This document shows positions 15,646 to 23,522 of a stretch of DNA of 64,000 nt, piece after piece. Position 1 is the first letter of the stretch. Each line of letters starts with the position of its first letter. The notes under the pieces are model-generated. The model searched no databases and had not been told where the DNA came from. It saw nothing but the letters and a program-made list of their open reading frames with translations. The stretch comes from JAIBJN01 sp035762005 (GTDB lineage: Bacteria > Actinomycetota > Thermoleophilia > Gaiellales > Gaiellaceae): assembly GCA_035762005.1 (NCBI GenBank), contig DASTQA010000039.1, positions 79,478 through 143,477 on the forward strand. Reading direction: 5' to 3'. A program made the translations under genes and the position numbers.

Positions 15646-18600
15646 TCAACTCGAAAACGCAAAGAGTTCGGCGAGCTGGGGCGCGGCAAGGAACCGTTCC
15701 TTCCGCGCGTCCGAAAGCCGGTTCGCGAACGCGTCGATCTCGGCGCGCGCGCGGGTGAAAGCCTCCTCTGCCCCGGCGTCGTCTCCCGACGCCTGGAGAG
15801 CGTCGGCCAGGGCGGCCGCAGCCCTCCAGATCGTGGGTGGGTGTTTGAGGCGCTCCGCCTCGGCGAGGGCCTGTTGAAGGCTCTCGACAGCTCCGGGTGC
15901 ACGGCCTGTGAGACGCAGGGCGCGGCCGAGGACGAGCCGCGACGTCGCCGCGTACTTGAGGCGCTGATAACGCTCGGCGATCGCGATTGCCTGGAGGGCG
16001 AGCTCGAGCGCCTCTTCGTGACGGTCCGCCGCCAGCGCCAGCTCCGCTTCGGCGCGTGCCAGCCGCGTGATCCAGAGCCACTGATGCCAGCCCTTCGTCG
16101 CCTCCGCGGCCGTCTGCAGCGCCGGCAGGCTCGACTCGGCTCGCCCGACCTCGCCGAGCACCAGGTCGGAGTAGAGGAGGTCGATCTTGCCGCTGACCTG
16201 CGAACCCGGGAAACCGGCCCGCTCACCCAACGCGATCGCCTCGTCGTTCTTCGCGCGCGCTTCGTCGATCTCGTAGAGCTCGTGGAGCACGCCCGCCCAC
16301 ATATTCATCGCCCGGGAGGTGAACCGCGGTTGCGCCTCGAGCTCGCGGCCCTGCGCGACGACGCCCTCGAACACGCCGAGCGCCTCCTCGTGGCGGCCCA
16401 GCCCGCTCAGCGACAGCGCGAGCTGCGCGCCTCCGTTCACGACCGGCCCGATGCTCTGCACCTTGTCCCCGAGCTCGTACGCCTGGCGCGAGCTCTCTTC
16501 CGCCGCTTCGTATGCACCATGCCAGTACTCGTTCAGGCTTAGCCATTCGTGCGTCGTAGCGAGCTCGTAGAGCCGCGTTTGCGGCCGCCACAAACGCAGG
16601 GCCTCACGCCCGTGCTCGCGCGCAGCTTCGAGTTGACCGTCCATGTTCGCCGCACCGAGGAGGAAGGAGAGGGCAAGCGTACGAAGCTCCTCGTCACCCA
16701 GCTCGTGTGCGAGCCCACGCGCGAGCTCGCCGAAATGGTGCGCCCCCTCTGCGTCGGCCGCCCAAAACGATGCATGAAAGCGAGCGTCCAGCGCCTCGAA
16801 GCGTTCGTGACCCGTGAGTTCCTCGAGGAGGCCGTCGAGCTCGGGAATCGCTTCGGCGTACGCACCGGCACGGACCCGCGCCGCAGCCCGCTCCAGGCGC
16901 AAGCGGCGATGCGTTTCCGTGTCGTCTTCGGGCACGAGCTCGAGGGCCCGGTCGTACAGGGCGATCGCCTCCGCGGGCCACGCGCGCGTAGCGGCGAGCC
17001 GGAGATACTGCAGCTCGCGGCCTTGCTCCCCCGCCTCGCCCCAGTGGTAGGCGAGCGTCGCGGCGGATTCGGCGACGCGATCGGCGGCGGCGTCCTCGAT
17101 AAAGCGGGCGACAGCCGCGTGGCGCTCCCGCCGCACCGCCTTCGGCAGCGTTGCGTACGCAACCTCGCGGATGAGCATGTGCTTGAAGGAGAACTCCTCG
17201 TCATCCTGCACGGTCGTCGACGGCTCGCGCCGGACGAGGTCCCGCTGCTCAAGCGAGTCGAGCGCCTCGGCGATGCCACGAGCGTCGCCGCGCACTCGCT
17301 CGAGCACCCCGCGCCAGAAGGTCTTCCCAACGACGGAAGCGTCCAGGATGACGGAGCGCTCCTCCGGTGGGAGAGCGTCGATGCGGGCGGCGATGATGCC
17401 CTTCACCGTCGTCGGGAGTTCTTCCGCCGAATCGGCGGCGCGTTCGACGAGCGACGCCGCCAACTCCTCGATGAAGAGCGGATTCCCCTCGGCCGTCTGC
17501 TCCAGGCGCTGGACGGTCTCATGGGCGGTGGGCTCGGCGCGCTGAGCAAGGAGCGCCACCGCCAGGCGCGTCGAGTCCTCCCCGCTGAGCGGTCTGAGCT
17601 CAAGCGCGGTGTAGTTAGGGCGCCCGCCTCCCCAGGCAGGGCGAACGTCGAGCAGCTCACCGCGCGCGAGCGAGAGCAGCAGCACAGGAACGTCGCGCAG
17701 GCGGGCGGCGATCATGTCGATGAGGTCAAGGAGGCTCGCCCGCGCCCAGTGAAGGTCCTCGAAGAGGAGCATCGTCGGCTGCTCCCGACCGAGCGCCTCG
17801 ACAAAGCGTCTCACCGAGAAGAGCATGACCGGCGCCTCGACGGCTCGTGCCTGCTCGAGGCCCGTGAGAGCTGCGAGGTGTGCCGCCACCTCCTTCCAGC
17901 CCTCCGACAGTCGGGCGGCGACGGCGCGCTCGAGCTTCTCGTGCGCGAGCGGGGCAGAATCGGTCTCGAAGATTCCCGCCAGCTGGTTGACCTGTTGAGC
18001 AAACGCTCCGTAGCCGGACGTCTGCCCGTACGGAAGCGAACGACCCCGGAGCATGCGGCCTCCTGATTGCTCAACGACCGCAGCAAGCTCCCCGGCGAGG
18101 CGACTCTTACCGATCCCCGGCGGGCCGAAGACGGTTACGAGCTCGACGCGGCCGGTCTCCGCGGTCTCCTCCCAAATAGCGCGCAGCCGAGCAAGCTCCC
18201 GCTTCCTCCCGACCATCGGCACGGCGGACAAACGGCGTTCGCTCAACGGCGCCGCCTCGAGCGCGCGCCACGCCGGCAGCGGCTCCTCGCTGCTCTTCGC
18301 CTGAACGGAGCCGGCCTCCTCGTAGCGGACCATGGTGCGCGTTGGGCGCTGCGTCGCCTCGCCCACGAGCACGGCTCCCTCCGGTGCAGCAGCCTGCAAG
18401 CGCTGGGCCACGTTGACGGCGCTTCCCATCACCGTCGGGCGCTGGTCAGGACCAACCGGCGCGAAAAAGACATCACCCGTGTTGACGCCGACGCTAAGCG
18501 CGAGATCGCCGAATTCGGGTGCATTATCGGCAACGCAGCGCTGCATCTCGAGCGCCGCCCGCACTGCCCTCTCCGGATCGTCCTCATGCGCGACCGGAGC

Positions 18601-18900
18601 GCCGAAGACCGCCATCAGGGCGTCGCCGATGACCTTATCGACGGAGCCCCCGTACCGCTCGACGATGGCGCCCAATTTCCCCATGCATGAATCGACGAGG
18701 GCGCGCAGGTCCTCCGGATCTTTGTCCTGCGAGAGGTTCGTGAAGCCGGAGATGTCGGCGAACACGACGGTCGCAAAGCGCCGTTCCTCGGCGGGCAGAA
18801 GTCGAGGCGCCGAGTCGAGCGCAGTCCCGCAGTGGCCACAGAAACGCTGATCGCCCGGGTTGTCCTCACCGCAGGCGGGACAGTTGACATTGTCGTCCAA
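15646..18900 (-). CDS. Zinc-ribbon, class III nucleotide cyclase, AAA-ATPase and TPR protein
   Basis: 1084 residues from a TTG at 18900 (AGGAG 5-6 nt before). The N-terminus is a zinc ribbon with Cys7, Cys10, Cys21, Cys24. A class III adenylate/guanylate cyclase domain covers about 40-170: the metal Asp in FADISGF, IGDALMAVFG, VGVNTGDVFF and SAVNVAQRL. An AAA/LuxR-type ATPase follows with Walker A FGPPGIGKSRL near 258 and VMLFSVRRFVEALG and LLFEDLHWARASL further on. The remaining C-terminal part is helical TPR-like repeats. This is the architecture of large actinobacterial cyclase-ATPase regulators, with no DNA-binding domain visible at the C-terminus. It is divergent from the PfkB kinase, starts only 31 bp apart. 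Confidence 0.92.
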   Translation of the reverse strand: MDDNVNCPACGEDNPGDQRFCGHCGTALDSAPRLLPAEERRFATVVFADISGFTNLSQDKDPEDLRALVDSCMGKLGAIVERYGGSVDKVIGDALMAVFGAPVAHEDDPERAVRAALEMQRCVADNAPEFGDLALSVGVNTGDVFFAPVGPDQRPTVMGSAVNVAQRLQAAAPEGAVLVGEATQRPTRTMVRYEEAGSVQAKSSEEPLPAWRALEAAPLSERRLSAVPMVGRKRELARLRAIWEETAETGRVELVTVFGPPGIGKSRLAGELAAVVEQSGGRMLRGRSLPYGQTSGYGAFAQQVNQLAGIFETDSAPLAHEKLERAVAARLSEGWKEVAAHLAALTGLEQARAVEAPVMLFSVRRFVEALGREQPTMLLFEDLHWARASLLDLIDMIAARLRDVPVLLLSLARGELLDVRPAWGGGRPNYTALELRPLSGEDSTRLAVALLAQRAEPTAHETVQRLEQTAEGNPLFIEELAASLVERAADSAEELPTTVKGIIAARIDALPPEERSVILDASVVGKTFWRGVLERVRGDARGIAEALDSLEQRDLVRREPSTTVQDDEEFSFKHMLIREVAYATLPKAVRRERHAAVARFIEDAAADRVAESAATLAYHWGEAGEQGRELQYLRLAATRAWPAEAIALYDRALELVPEDDTETHRRLRLERAAARVRAGAYAEAIPELDGLLEELTGHERFEALDARFHASFWAADAEGAHHFGELARGLAHELGDEELRTLALSFLLGAANMDGQLEAAREHGREALRLWRPQTRLYELATTHEWLSLNEYWHGAYEAAEESSRQAYELGDKVQSIGPVVNGGAQLALSLSGLGRHEEALGVFEGVVAQGRELEAQPRFTSRAMNMWAGVLHELYEIDEARAKNDEAIALGERAGFPGSQVSGKIDLLYSDLVLGEVGRAESSLPALQTAAEATKGWHQWLWITRLARAEAELALAADRHEEALELALQAIAIAERYQRLKYAATSRLVLGRALRLTGRAPGAVESLQQALAEAERLKHPPTIWRAAAALADALQASGDDAGAEEAFTRARAEIDAFANRLSDARKERFLAAPQLAELFAFSS

Positions 18901-18918
18901 CTCGCTCCTATTGTCTCG

Positions 18919-18924
18919 TATCCT
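18919..18924 (+). promoter_or_regulatory. Candidate -10 box TATCCT for the PfkB kinase
   Basis: TATCCT lies 7 nt before the ATG at 18932 inside a 31-bp divergent gap. The opposite strand has TACGAG (18920-18915) and GACAAT (18914-18909) toward the cyclase gene, so the two promoters must touch or overlap. Confidence 0.4.
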
Positions 18925-18931
18925 CGGGCAG

Positions 18932-19789
18932 ATGGCATCTCCAGGTCTCGTTGCGGTCGGTGATGTCATGGTCGACGTGCACGTGCCGTTGGAGGCACTC
19001 GCGCAAGAACAACATGTCGTCGGAAAGGTGCGAGTGCACGCCGGCGGCTCAGCGGCGAACGCGGCCGCGTGGGCGAACGCAGCCGGCGTGCGCGCCGCTG
19101 TCGTGGGGCGCGTCGGGAACGATCTCGCGGGACGCGCTCTCACGAGTGAGTTGAAAAGACGCGGGATCGACGCTCGCCTGACCCTCGACGCGGAGGCGCC
19201 AACCGGCTGCGTGCTCGCCCTCGGCGAGCGGATCATCGCAGAACGGGGTGCGACCGCCCGCCTCTCGCCGGCGGACCTGCCGTCGATCATCGGCGCCGCC
19301 GCCGTCCTCATTTCCGGCTACATCCTGCTGCAGAATGACTCTGAAGCAGCCGGGCTCGCCGCGCTCGACCGCTCCCGCAGCCACTGGCTCGCGGTCGACG
19401 CAGCTTCCGCTCGCCTGCTCGACGGATACGGCCGCGAGGCCTTCCTCGAGGCGACGCAGCGCGCGAACGTCCTGCTCCTCAACGAGGACGAGGCGTTCTC
19501 GCTCACACACGAGGGGCCCGCCCAGGCCGTGCGCGAGCTCGCCGACACGTATCGCCTCATCTGCGTCAAGCGCGGCGCGGCAGGAGCGATCGCCTCCTTC
19601 GAGGGTGCACTGCTCCACGCCGAGCCGCCGTCGATCGCGCCCGGCGAGGCCACAGGTGCGGGTGACGCCTTCGCGGGCGCCCTCCTTGCAGCCCTCGTCC
19701 TCGGCAACCCGGCGGAAGCCGCGCTCGAGGCCGCCTGTCGGGCCGGTGCCGCAGCAGCCGAAGCGACCGATCCCTGGCCGCAAGGCTAG
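18932..19789 (+). CDS. PfkB-family carbohydrate kinase
   Basis: 285 residues. Signature 1 is visible as HAGGSAANAAAWANAAG near residue 36, where the sugar binds, and signature 2 as GEATGAGDAFAGALLAAL near 239, including the catalytic Asp of GAGD and the anion hole. The family phosphorylates sugars or nucleosides (ribokinase, fructokinase, adenosine kinase and others). The substrate cannot be fixed from these motifs, but the short lid (VMVDVHVPLEALAQEQH) is unlike adenosine kinase. No sugar operon surrounds it: it is divergent from the cyclase-ATPase regulator and convergent with the sulfide:quinone-type oxidoreductase gene. Confidence 0.9.
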   Translation: MASPGLVAVGDVMVDVHVPLEALAQEQHVVGKVRVHAGGSAANAAAWANAAGVRAAVVGRVGNDLAGRALTSELKRRGIDARLTLDAEAPTGCVLALGERIIAERGATARLSPADLPSIIGAAAVLISGYILLQNDSEAAGLAALDRSRSHWLAVDAASARLLDGYGREAFLEATQRANVLLLNEDEAFSLTHEGPAQAVRELADTYRLICVKRGAAGAIASFEGALLHAEPPSIAPGEATGAGDAFAGALLAALVLGNPAEAALEAACRAGAAAAEATDPWPQG

Positions 19790-19811
19790 CGCTGGCCCGC
19801 CACGCGGGAGG

Positions 19812-19829
19812 GCGCGCACATTGGCGCGC
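19812..19829. terminator. Weak GCGCGC hairpin between convergent genes
   Basis: GCGCGC-ACATTG-GCGCGC forms a 6-bp stem with a 6-nt loop in the 171-bp gap between two convergent genes. It has no T-tract and low specificity because the arm is itself palindromic. Confidence 0.25.
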
Positions 19830-19960
19830 GGCCTTCAGATCGGGAAGGTTCCCCTGGAGCTCGGCCCCTCGGCCTTGGGCTTCTAACCGTCCACGACCCG
19901 GCAGCTCGTACGAGCGCTCGAGCACCTCCTGCTCGAAGGTCTCATTCGCGGATTGGAGTG

Positions 19961-21118
19961 CTATCGGAACCAGCGCCAGAGCCAGTAGCGCTCGAAGGCG
20001 ACCTTGCCGAGGTGCCAGTGGCGACCGGGGCGGCGCAGGCGCACCTGCGGCCGCGGCTCGGCGTAGAAGTCGCCGCTCGCGTAGGCGGCACTCCCATCCC
20101 CCATCTCGAGGAAGCAAGCGCCTTTGCCGTCGAACGCGCCCGAGGGTGTCCGTCCCGCGAGCTCCGCAGCGATCCGCTTGGCAACCACCTCCGCCTGGCC
20201 TTGGGCGAAGACACCCGCCTTGGGCAGGAACTTGCCGCCCGCGATCGGGATCGAGGTTACGTCCCCGATGGCGGAGACGCCCTCGACAGGTGTCACGAGC
20301 GTCTTCCCGTCGACGGGGATGAAGCCGCTCGGCCCCGCGAGCGGACTCTCCAGCACGACCGCCGGTGCGCGGTGGGGTGGGATCCCGAGGAGCAGGTCGA
20401 AGGGGACGCGCTCTCCACCCTCGAGCACCAGCTCGCGTGCGTCCGCCTCGATCCGCTCGACCGTCTGCTCGGGGTGGAAGCCGATCCCGCGCGACTCGAG
20501 GAGGCCACGCACCGACTCCCCGATCTCGGACCCGGCCGTCGGCATCGGGAAGGGCTCGGGGGTGTAGACGTCGACGTTCGAGCGCCCGCGGACGCCACGC
20601 TTCCTGAGCAGCGCCTCGGTCAGGAGCGCCGTCTCGTACGGGGCCGCCGGGCACTTGTAGGGGAGCCGCGAGACGAGCACGGCCACCCGTCCGCCGTCGA
20701 ACTCCTCGAGCGCCTGTGCGGCTGCCACCGCTCCCTCGAGGGTGTACACGGTGTGCGCCGACTCCGCAAAGCCCGGCAGCAGCTCTGGGGCCAGCTCGGC
20801 ACCGAGTGCGACGACGAGTCGGCCGTAGGCGACCGGCTCGCCCGAGGTCTCGATGCGTCGCGCCTCGAGGTCGACGGCGCGCGCTTCGGCCTCGACGAGC
20901 TCGATCCCGCGGCGCCGTAGGCGGCCGGGGTCGGCGCTGATCTGCTCGGGGCGCCGCTGGCCGGTCAGGACCCAGAGGAAAGAGGGGGCGAAACGGTAGG
21001 TCGGGTCGCGCTCGACGACGACGACGCGGTCATTCGCGGCAAGCTCGCGACGCAGCCGGTTGGCAGCGACGATCCCGCCCGTCCCGCCTCCGAGCACGAC
21101 CACCGTGTTCGAGGCCAT
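19961..21118 (-). CDS. Sulfide:quinone oxidoreductase-like FAD flavoprotein
   Basis: 385 residues. FAD-binding VVVLGGGTGGIVAANRL opens the protein, then the second dinucleotide region and GVSAIGDVTSIP, the FAD-contacting strand near residue 270. SRLPYKCPAAPYETALLTE holds a redox Cys at the position used by sulfide:quinone oxidoreductases; a second Cys is in GKGACFLEMG. The C-terminus is amphipathic (YWLWRWFR), fitting membrane attachment. The GTG/ATG start has GGGAGGAG 4 nt before. The gene is 12 bp after the DsrE gene. It may oxidise sulfide or persulfide with quinone reduction (inference). Type II NADH dehydrogenase is a less likely alternative. Confidence 0.83.
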   Translation of the reverse strand: MASNTVVVLGGGTGGIVAANRLRRELAANDRVVVVERDPTYRFAPSFLWVLTGQRRPEQISADPGRLRRRGIELVEAEARAVDLEARRIETSGEPVAYGRLVVALGAELAPELLPGFAESAHTVYTLEGAVAAAQALEEFDGGRVAVLVSRLPYKCPAAPYETALLTEALLRKRGVRGRSNVDVYTPEPFPMPTAGSEIGESVRGLLESRGIGFHPEQTVERIEADARELVLEGGERVPFDLLLGIPPHRAPAVVLESPLAGPSGFIPVDGKTLVTPVEGVSAIGDVTSIPIAGGKFLPKAGVFAQGQAEVVAKRIAAELAGRTPSGAFDGKGACFLEMGDGSAAYASGDFYAEPRPQVRLRRPGRHWHLGKVAFERYWLWRWFR

Positions 21119-21130
21119 CGTCTCCTCCCG

Positions 21131-21481
21131 CTAGAAGGTCACGACCTGGTCGGCCCAGAGCGTCCAGTCCGTCAGCTCCTCGAGCGAGGATCGGTGGGCG
21201 TCCTCGACGATCTCGCCTTCGTCGATCCCGCGCGCGTCCATGCACGTACCGCAGAGGCCGACCTGAGCGCCGTGGCGGAGCGCCGAGCCCAGCATGCGGT
21301 CGAGGTGGTAGTGGCCGTTCGGGACCACCTGCCCGGCCATCGCGCAGCCGACCGCGTCGCCCATCAAGAAGACACGCACCTCGGCCTCCTCTCGGTTCGC
21401 GAGGGAGCCGGCGAGCCGGAGCGCGTTGTAGCAGCGCTCGGTGCCATACGGCGGGTCGTTGACGAGGACGAGAACGTTCAT
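21131..21481 (-). CDS. DsrE/DsrF-like sulfur-relay protein
   Basis: 116 residues. MNVLVLVNDPPYGTERCYNALRLAGSL is the typical start of DsrE-fold proteins and FLMGDAVGCAMAGQ follows. GLCGTCMDARGI contains two Cys residues in the loop where DsrE/TusD proteins carry the persulfide. The ATG overlaps the upstream rhodanese stop by 4 bp (ATGA), so translation is coupled, and the sulfide:quinone-type oxidoreductase follows 12 bp later. Rhodanese, DsrE and SQR-like proteins together form a plausible persulfide-handling unit. Confidence 0.86.
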   Translation of the reverse strand: MNVLVLVNDPPYGTERCYNALRLAGSLANREEAEVRVFLMGDAVGCAMAGQVVPNGHYHLDRMLGSALRHGAQVGLCGTCMDARGIDEGEIVEDAHRSSLEELTDWTLWADQVVTF

Positions 21482-21753
21482 CGCCCCTCCGCTCCGATGG
21501 CGACGGGCCGGCCCGCCAGGCGCCACTCCGGAAAGCCGTCCTCGAGCCGGCCGGCACGGCGTCCGTGGGCGCGCAGGAGCTCACGCGCTCGTGAGCTGAG
21601 CAGACAGTCAGGACCGCGGCAGTAGGCGACCGTCTCCGCCTCCGCCGGGAGCTCCTCGAGGCGCTCTTCGAGCTGCTCGAGCGGAACGGACACAGCGCGG
21701 GCGAACTGCTCGTAGAGGCCGGCGCTCGAGTCGATCGCGATCGTCTCGGGCAT
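21478..21753 (-). CDS. Truncated rhodanese (C-terminal half), probable ArsR-rhodanese deletion remnant
   Basis: 91 residues. From VSVPLEQLEERLEEL onward it matches the second half of a rhodanese, with the catalytic Cys loop YCRGPDC and the closing LEDGFPEWRLAGRP. The first half of the domain (the DVR...EY..GHI region) is missing. In its place is SSAGLYEQFARA, which looks like the beginning of ArsR-rhodanese fusion regulators (LYxQFAR, before the ArsR helix-turn-helix). The simplest reading is an in-frame deletion that joined the two ends of such a fusion gene. The open frame and ATGA overlap with DsrE suggest it may still be translated, but the fold is unlikely to be complete. Confidence 0.65.
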   Translation of the reverse strand: MPETIAIDSSAGLYEQFARAVSVPLEQLEERLEELPAEAETVAYCRGPDCLLSSRARELLRAHGRRAGRLEDGFPEWRLAGRPVAIGAEGR

Positions 21754-21819
21754 TCCTCCACTGTTCCAGCGATCGCTGAAGGAGCCATCCGACGACGCGC
21801 CGATCGCTGCTGCGGTGAA

Positions 21820-22194
21820 CTACCGATTCGCCGCGGGTCGGACGACCTCGGCGCGCGCCACCACGAAGGCCGCCCCGAGCGCCCCGAGCGGGCGACCGAG
21901 GCGCTCGATCGCCTCCGCCCGGCGGACGAGCCCAGGGAGACCCCACGGCGGCGAGTAGAGGGAAGAGCGCGTGTGCACGGCCGTCGCCCCCGCGTCACGG
22001 AAGAGCCGCCGCAGCGTACCCGCGGTCGTGAAGCGCGCGGAACTCCAGGTCGTGCCGACCACTGCGACGCCGTGAGCCCGCAGGTCGAGGGCGACGCGGG
22101 TCGGCGAGTCATTGCCCGCCGTGCGCTTCACCCCGGTGAGTGGAACGCGTGGCGATGACTTCCCTGCGCCTGGGGGACGCTTGGGTTCCGGCAA
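21820..22194 (-). pseudogene. C-terminal fragment of a class I SAM-dependent methyltransferase
   Basis: The frame RFTTAGTLRRLFRDAGATAV, then SLYSPP and LGRPLGALGAAFVVARAE resembles the last third of small class I methyltransferases (the post-motif strand pair and closing hairpin). No SAM-binding GxGxG segment exists upstream in any frame up to 22500, so the N-terminal two thirds appear deleted. The upstream part of the frame (GAGKSSPRVPLTGVKR and so on) has no family character. With the truncated rhodanese, this marks a decayed spot. The alternative is a spurious frame with chance similarity. Confidence 0.5.
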
Positions 22195-22524
22195 CAGCGA
22201 GAAGGAGTTGACGATCGTTCGCGAGCTCGCGGGCCGGTGAAACGCCGTCCCTCGCCGTGCGCCACGGCGGCCGGGAAGCGGTGGGCCGAGCGAGAAGCTC
22301 GCACGCGCCGGGAGACGATCGAGGGGTACGCCGACACGAGCCGCAAGGCCGCCTGTTCTTGCTTCTCGCCGCGGGGGCCCGGTCCCATGAGCCGAGCCTC
22401 TGCTGCTCGCGCACTCGGCACGCCGGAGCCCGCCTCGTGCGTGTTAACCACACGGATCGGTCAGCGCGCTCCCGGATGCCCCGCCGGAGGGAGCGTGCGA
22501 GCCTGAAGCGGAAGGAGGTGTGTG
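22195..22524. other. 330-bp region without a recognised gene
   Basis: Reading frames here are Arg/Ser-rich shadows with no motif. The only clear element is GGAAGGAGGT at its right edge, the ribosome site of the small gene at 22525. It probably includes that gene's promoter and leftovers of the deletion described to its left. Confidence 0.5.
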
Positions 22525-22797
22525 ATGGCGACTCTTTCGCACGAGCCGTCGAGGATGCACGAGGAGAGGCGGCGCTGGTCGGAGCTCCTCGTCTCCGAGA
22601 TGTGGGCGTCCCTGGCGATCGCTGTCATCTGGCTTGCCGTCCTGTTCGACGCGGTCTTCGGTCCGAACATCGTCACCACGGGTGTCGCCGGAGACAGCAC
22701 GGTCGTTCCGTCAGCGGTCGTCGTGGCGCTGTTCGCCTTCCTCGCCACGTGGGTCGTCGCGAGGTACGGCTTCCGGCGTGAGCGGGAAGGAGACTGA
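22525..22797 (+). CDS. Small two-helix membrane protein, unknown
   Basis: 90 residues from the ATG at 22525 (GGAGG 6 nt before; a GTG one codon earlier has poorer spacing). Hydrophobic segments are at about 29-46 and 61-79, separated by a small-residue loop (FGPNIVTTGVAGDSTVV); the ends are charged. I do not recognise the family. It stands alone on the plus strand and is convergent with the acetyltransferase gene, with a hairpin between them. Confidence 0.7.
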   Translation: MATLSHEPSRMHEERRRWSELLVSEMWASLAIAVIWLAVLFDAVFGPNIVTTGVAGDSTVVPSAVVVALFAFLATWVVARYGFRREREGD

Positions 22798-22856
22798 TCC
22801 TGCCGCGACCGACGAAGCGCTGAGAGTCCTCGTCGCGCCCTGAGACCGCTGCGAAG

Positions 22857-22889
22857 CAGGGGTCACGGTCGCCGACCTCGCGACCCCTG
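22857..22889. terminator. Two-level hairpin between convergent genes
   Basis: CAGGGGTC pairs perfectly with GACCCCTG over 8 bp; inside it GGTC/GACC forms a second stem. No T-tract. It sits between the stop at 22797 and the convergent stop at 22907. Confidence 0.5.
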
Positions 22890-22906
22890 TCGCCGGCGCC
22901 AGGCGG

Positions 22907-23440
22907 CTACCAGACGTCGCCGTCACGCCAGTCGCAGACGAGCTCCCCCTCGACGTCCAGCGGCACCGTGAGCGGGAGCACGTAGATGCCCCCGTCGTCG
23001 TCCTCCGTCCGCGAGATGCCGGCCGGCGTCAGCGCGGACGTCGGGCCCCGCCACCGCTTCCAGCCGCGACCGGCGTAGAAGTCCCTCGCCTCCTCCGTGA
23101 CGGCGAGCGCGCCCAGCTCGTACGCGCACCGGATCACCCGCTCGAGCGCGGCCATCAAGGCGCCACCGTGTCCGCGCCCGCGCAGGTCCGCCCGCACGCC
23201 GACTCCCTCGACGTAGCCCGCGCGCAGCGCGCGGCCGCCGTGGAGGAGGCGCCGCTGGACGACCGACCCGTGGCCGATCAGCTCGTCGCCGTCCCAGGCG
23301 AGCGCGTGCACGCCGCCCAGCGCGTGCTCCCAGTCGTCGTCGGACATCCCTCCATCGAACACCCCGTCGAGGAGCGCGCGCGCCGCCGCGAGCGTCGTTC
23401 CGTCGAGGTCGGCGGTGTGGGCCGTGCGGACAGCTGCCAT
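22907..23440 (-). CDS. AAC(2')-I-type aminoglycoside N-acetyltransferase (GNAT)
   Basis: 177 residues, the size of mycobacterial AAC(2')-I enzymes. The match to that family, by memory, runs through the whole protein: DWEHALGGVHAL, VVQRRLLHGG, LRAGYVEGVGVRADLRGRGHG (the acetyl-CoA loop), YELGALAVTEEARDFYAGRGW, RTEDDDGGIYVLPL and the last residues CDWRDGDVW. The family transfers acetate to the 2'-amino group of some aminoglycosides; its housekeeping substrate is unknown. It belongs to no mobile element here and has ordinary base use, so it looks like an intrinsic chromosomal gene. Whether it acts on antibiotics cannot be told from sequence. Confidence 0.88.
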   Translation of the reverse strand: MAAVRTAHTADLDGTTLAAARALLDGVFDGGMSDDDWEHALGGVHALAWDGDELIGHGSVVQRRLLHGGRALRAGYVEGVGVRADLRGRGHGGALMAALERVIRCAYELGALAVTEEARDFYAGRGWKRWRGPTSALTPAGISRTEDDDGGIYVLPLTVPLDVEGELVCDWRDGDVW

Positions 23441-23522
23441 CGCTCGCTCTCCGCGGGCGAGGATCGCACATCCGGGGAGGCCCCCGGAAAGGCGGACGGC
23501 GCGCGCGGCGCCGAGACAGGCT

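Noticed and set aside
18901..19311. Cyclase gene starting at 19311
   Set aside because: The extension lies inside the PfkB gene and is Arg/Ser/Thr-rich; the TTG at 18900 has a ribosome site and fits the zinc ribbon.
22128..22451. Minus-strand ORF of 107 codons
   Set aside because: Composition is Arg/Ser/Pro-rich with no motif, typical of a shadow frame in GC-rich DNA.
13980..22800. Genomic island inserted at tRNA-Glu
   Set aside because: Genes to the right of the tRNA look accessory, but I found no integrase and no repeat of the tRNA 3' end (TTCGAATCCCGTATGCGCC) further right.
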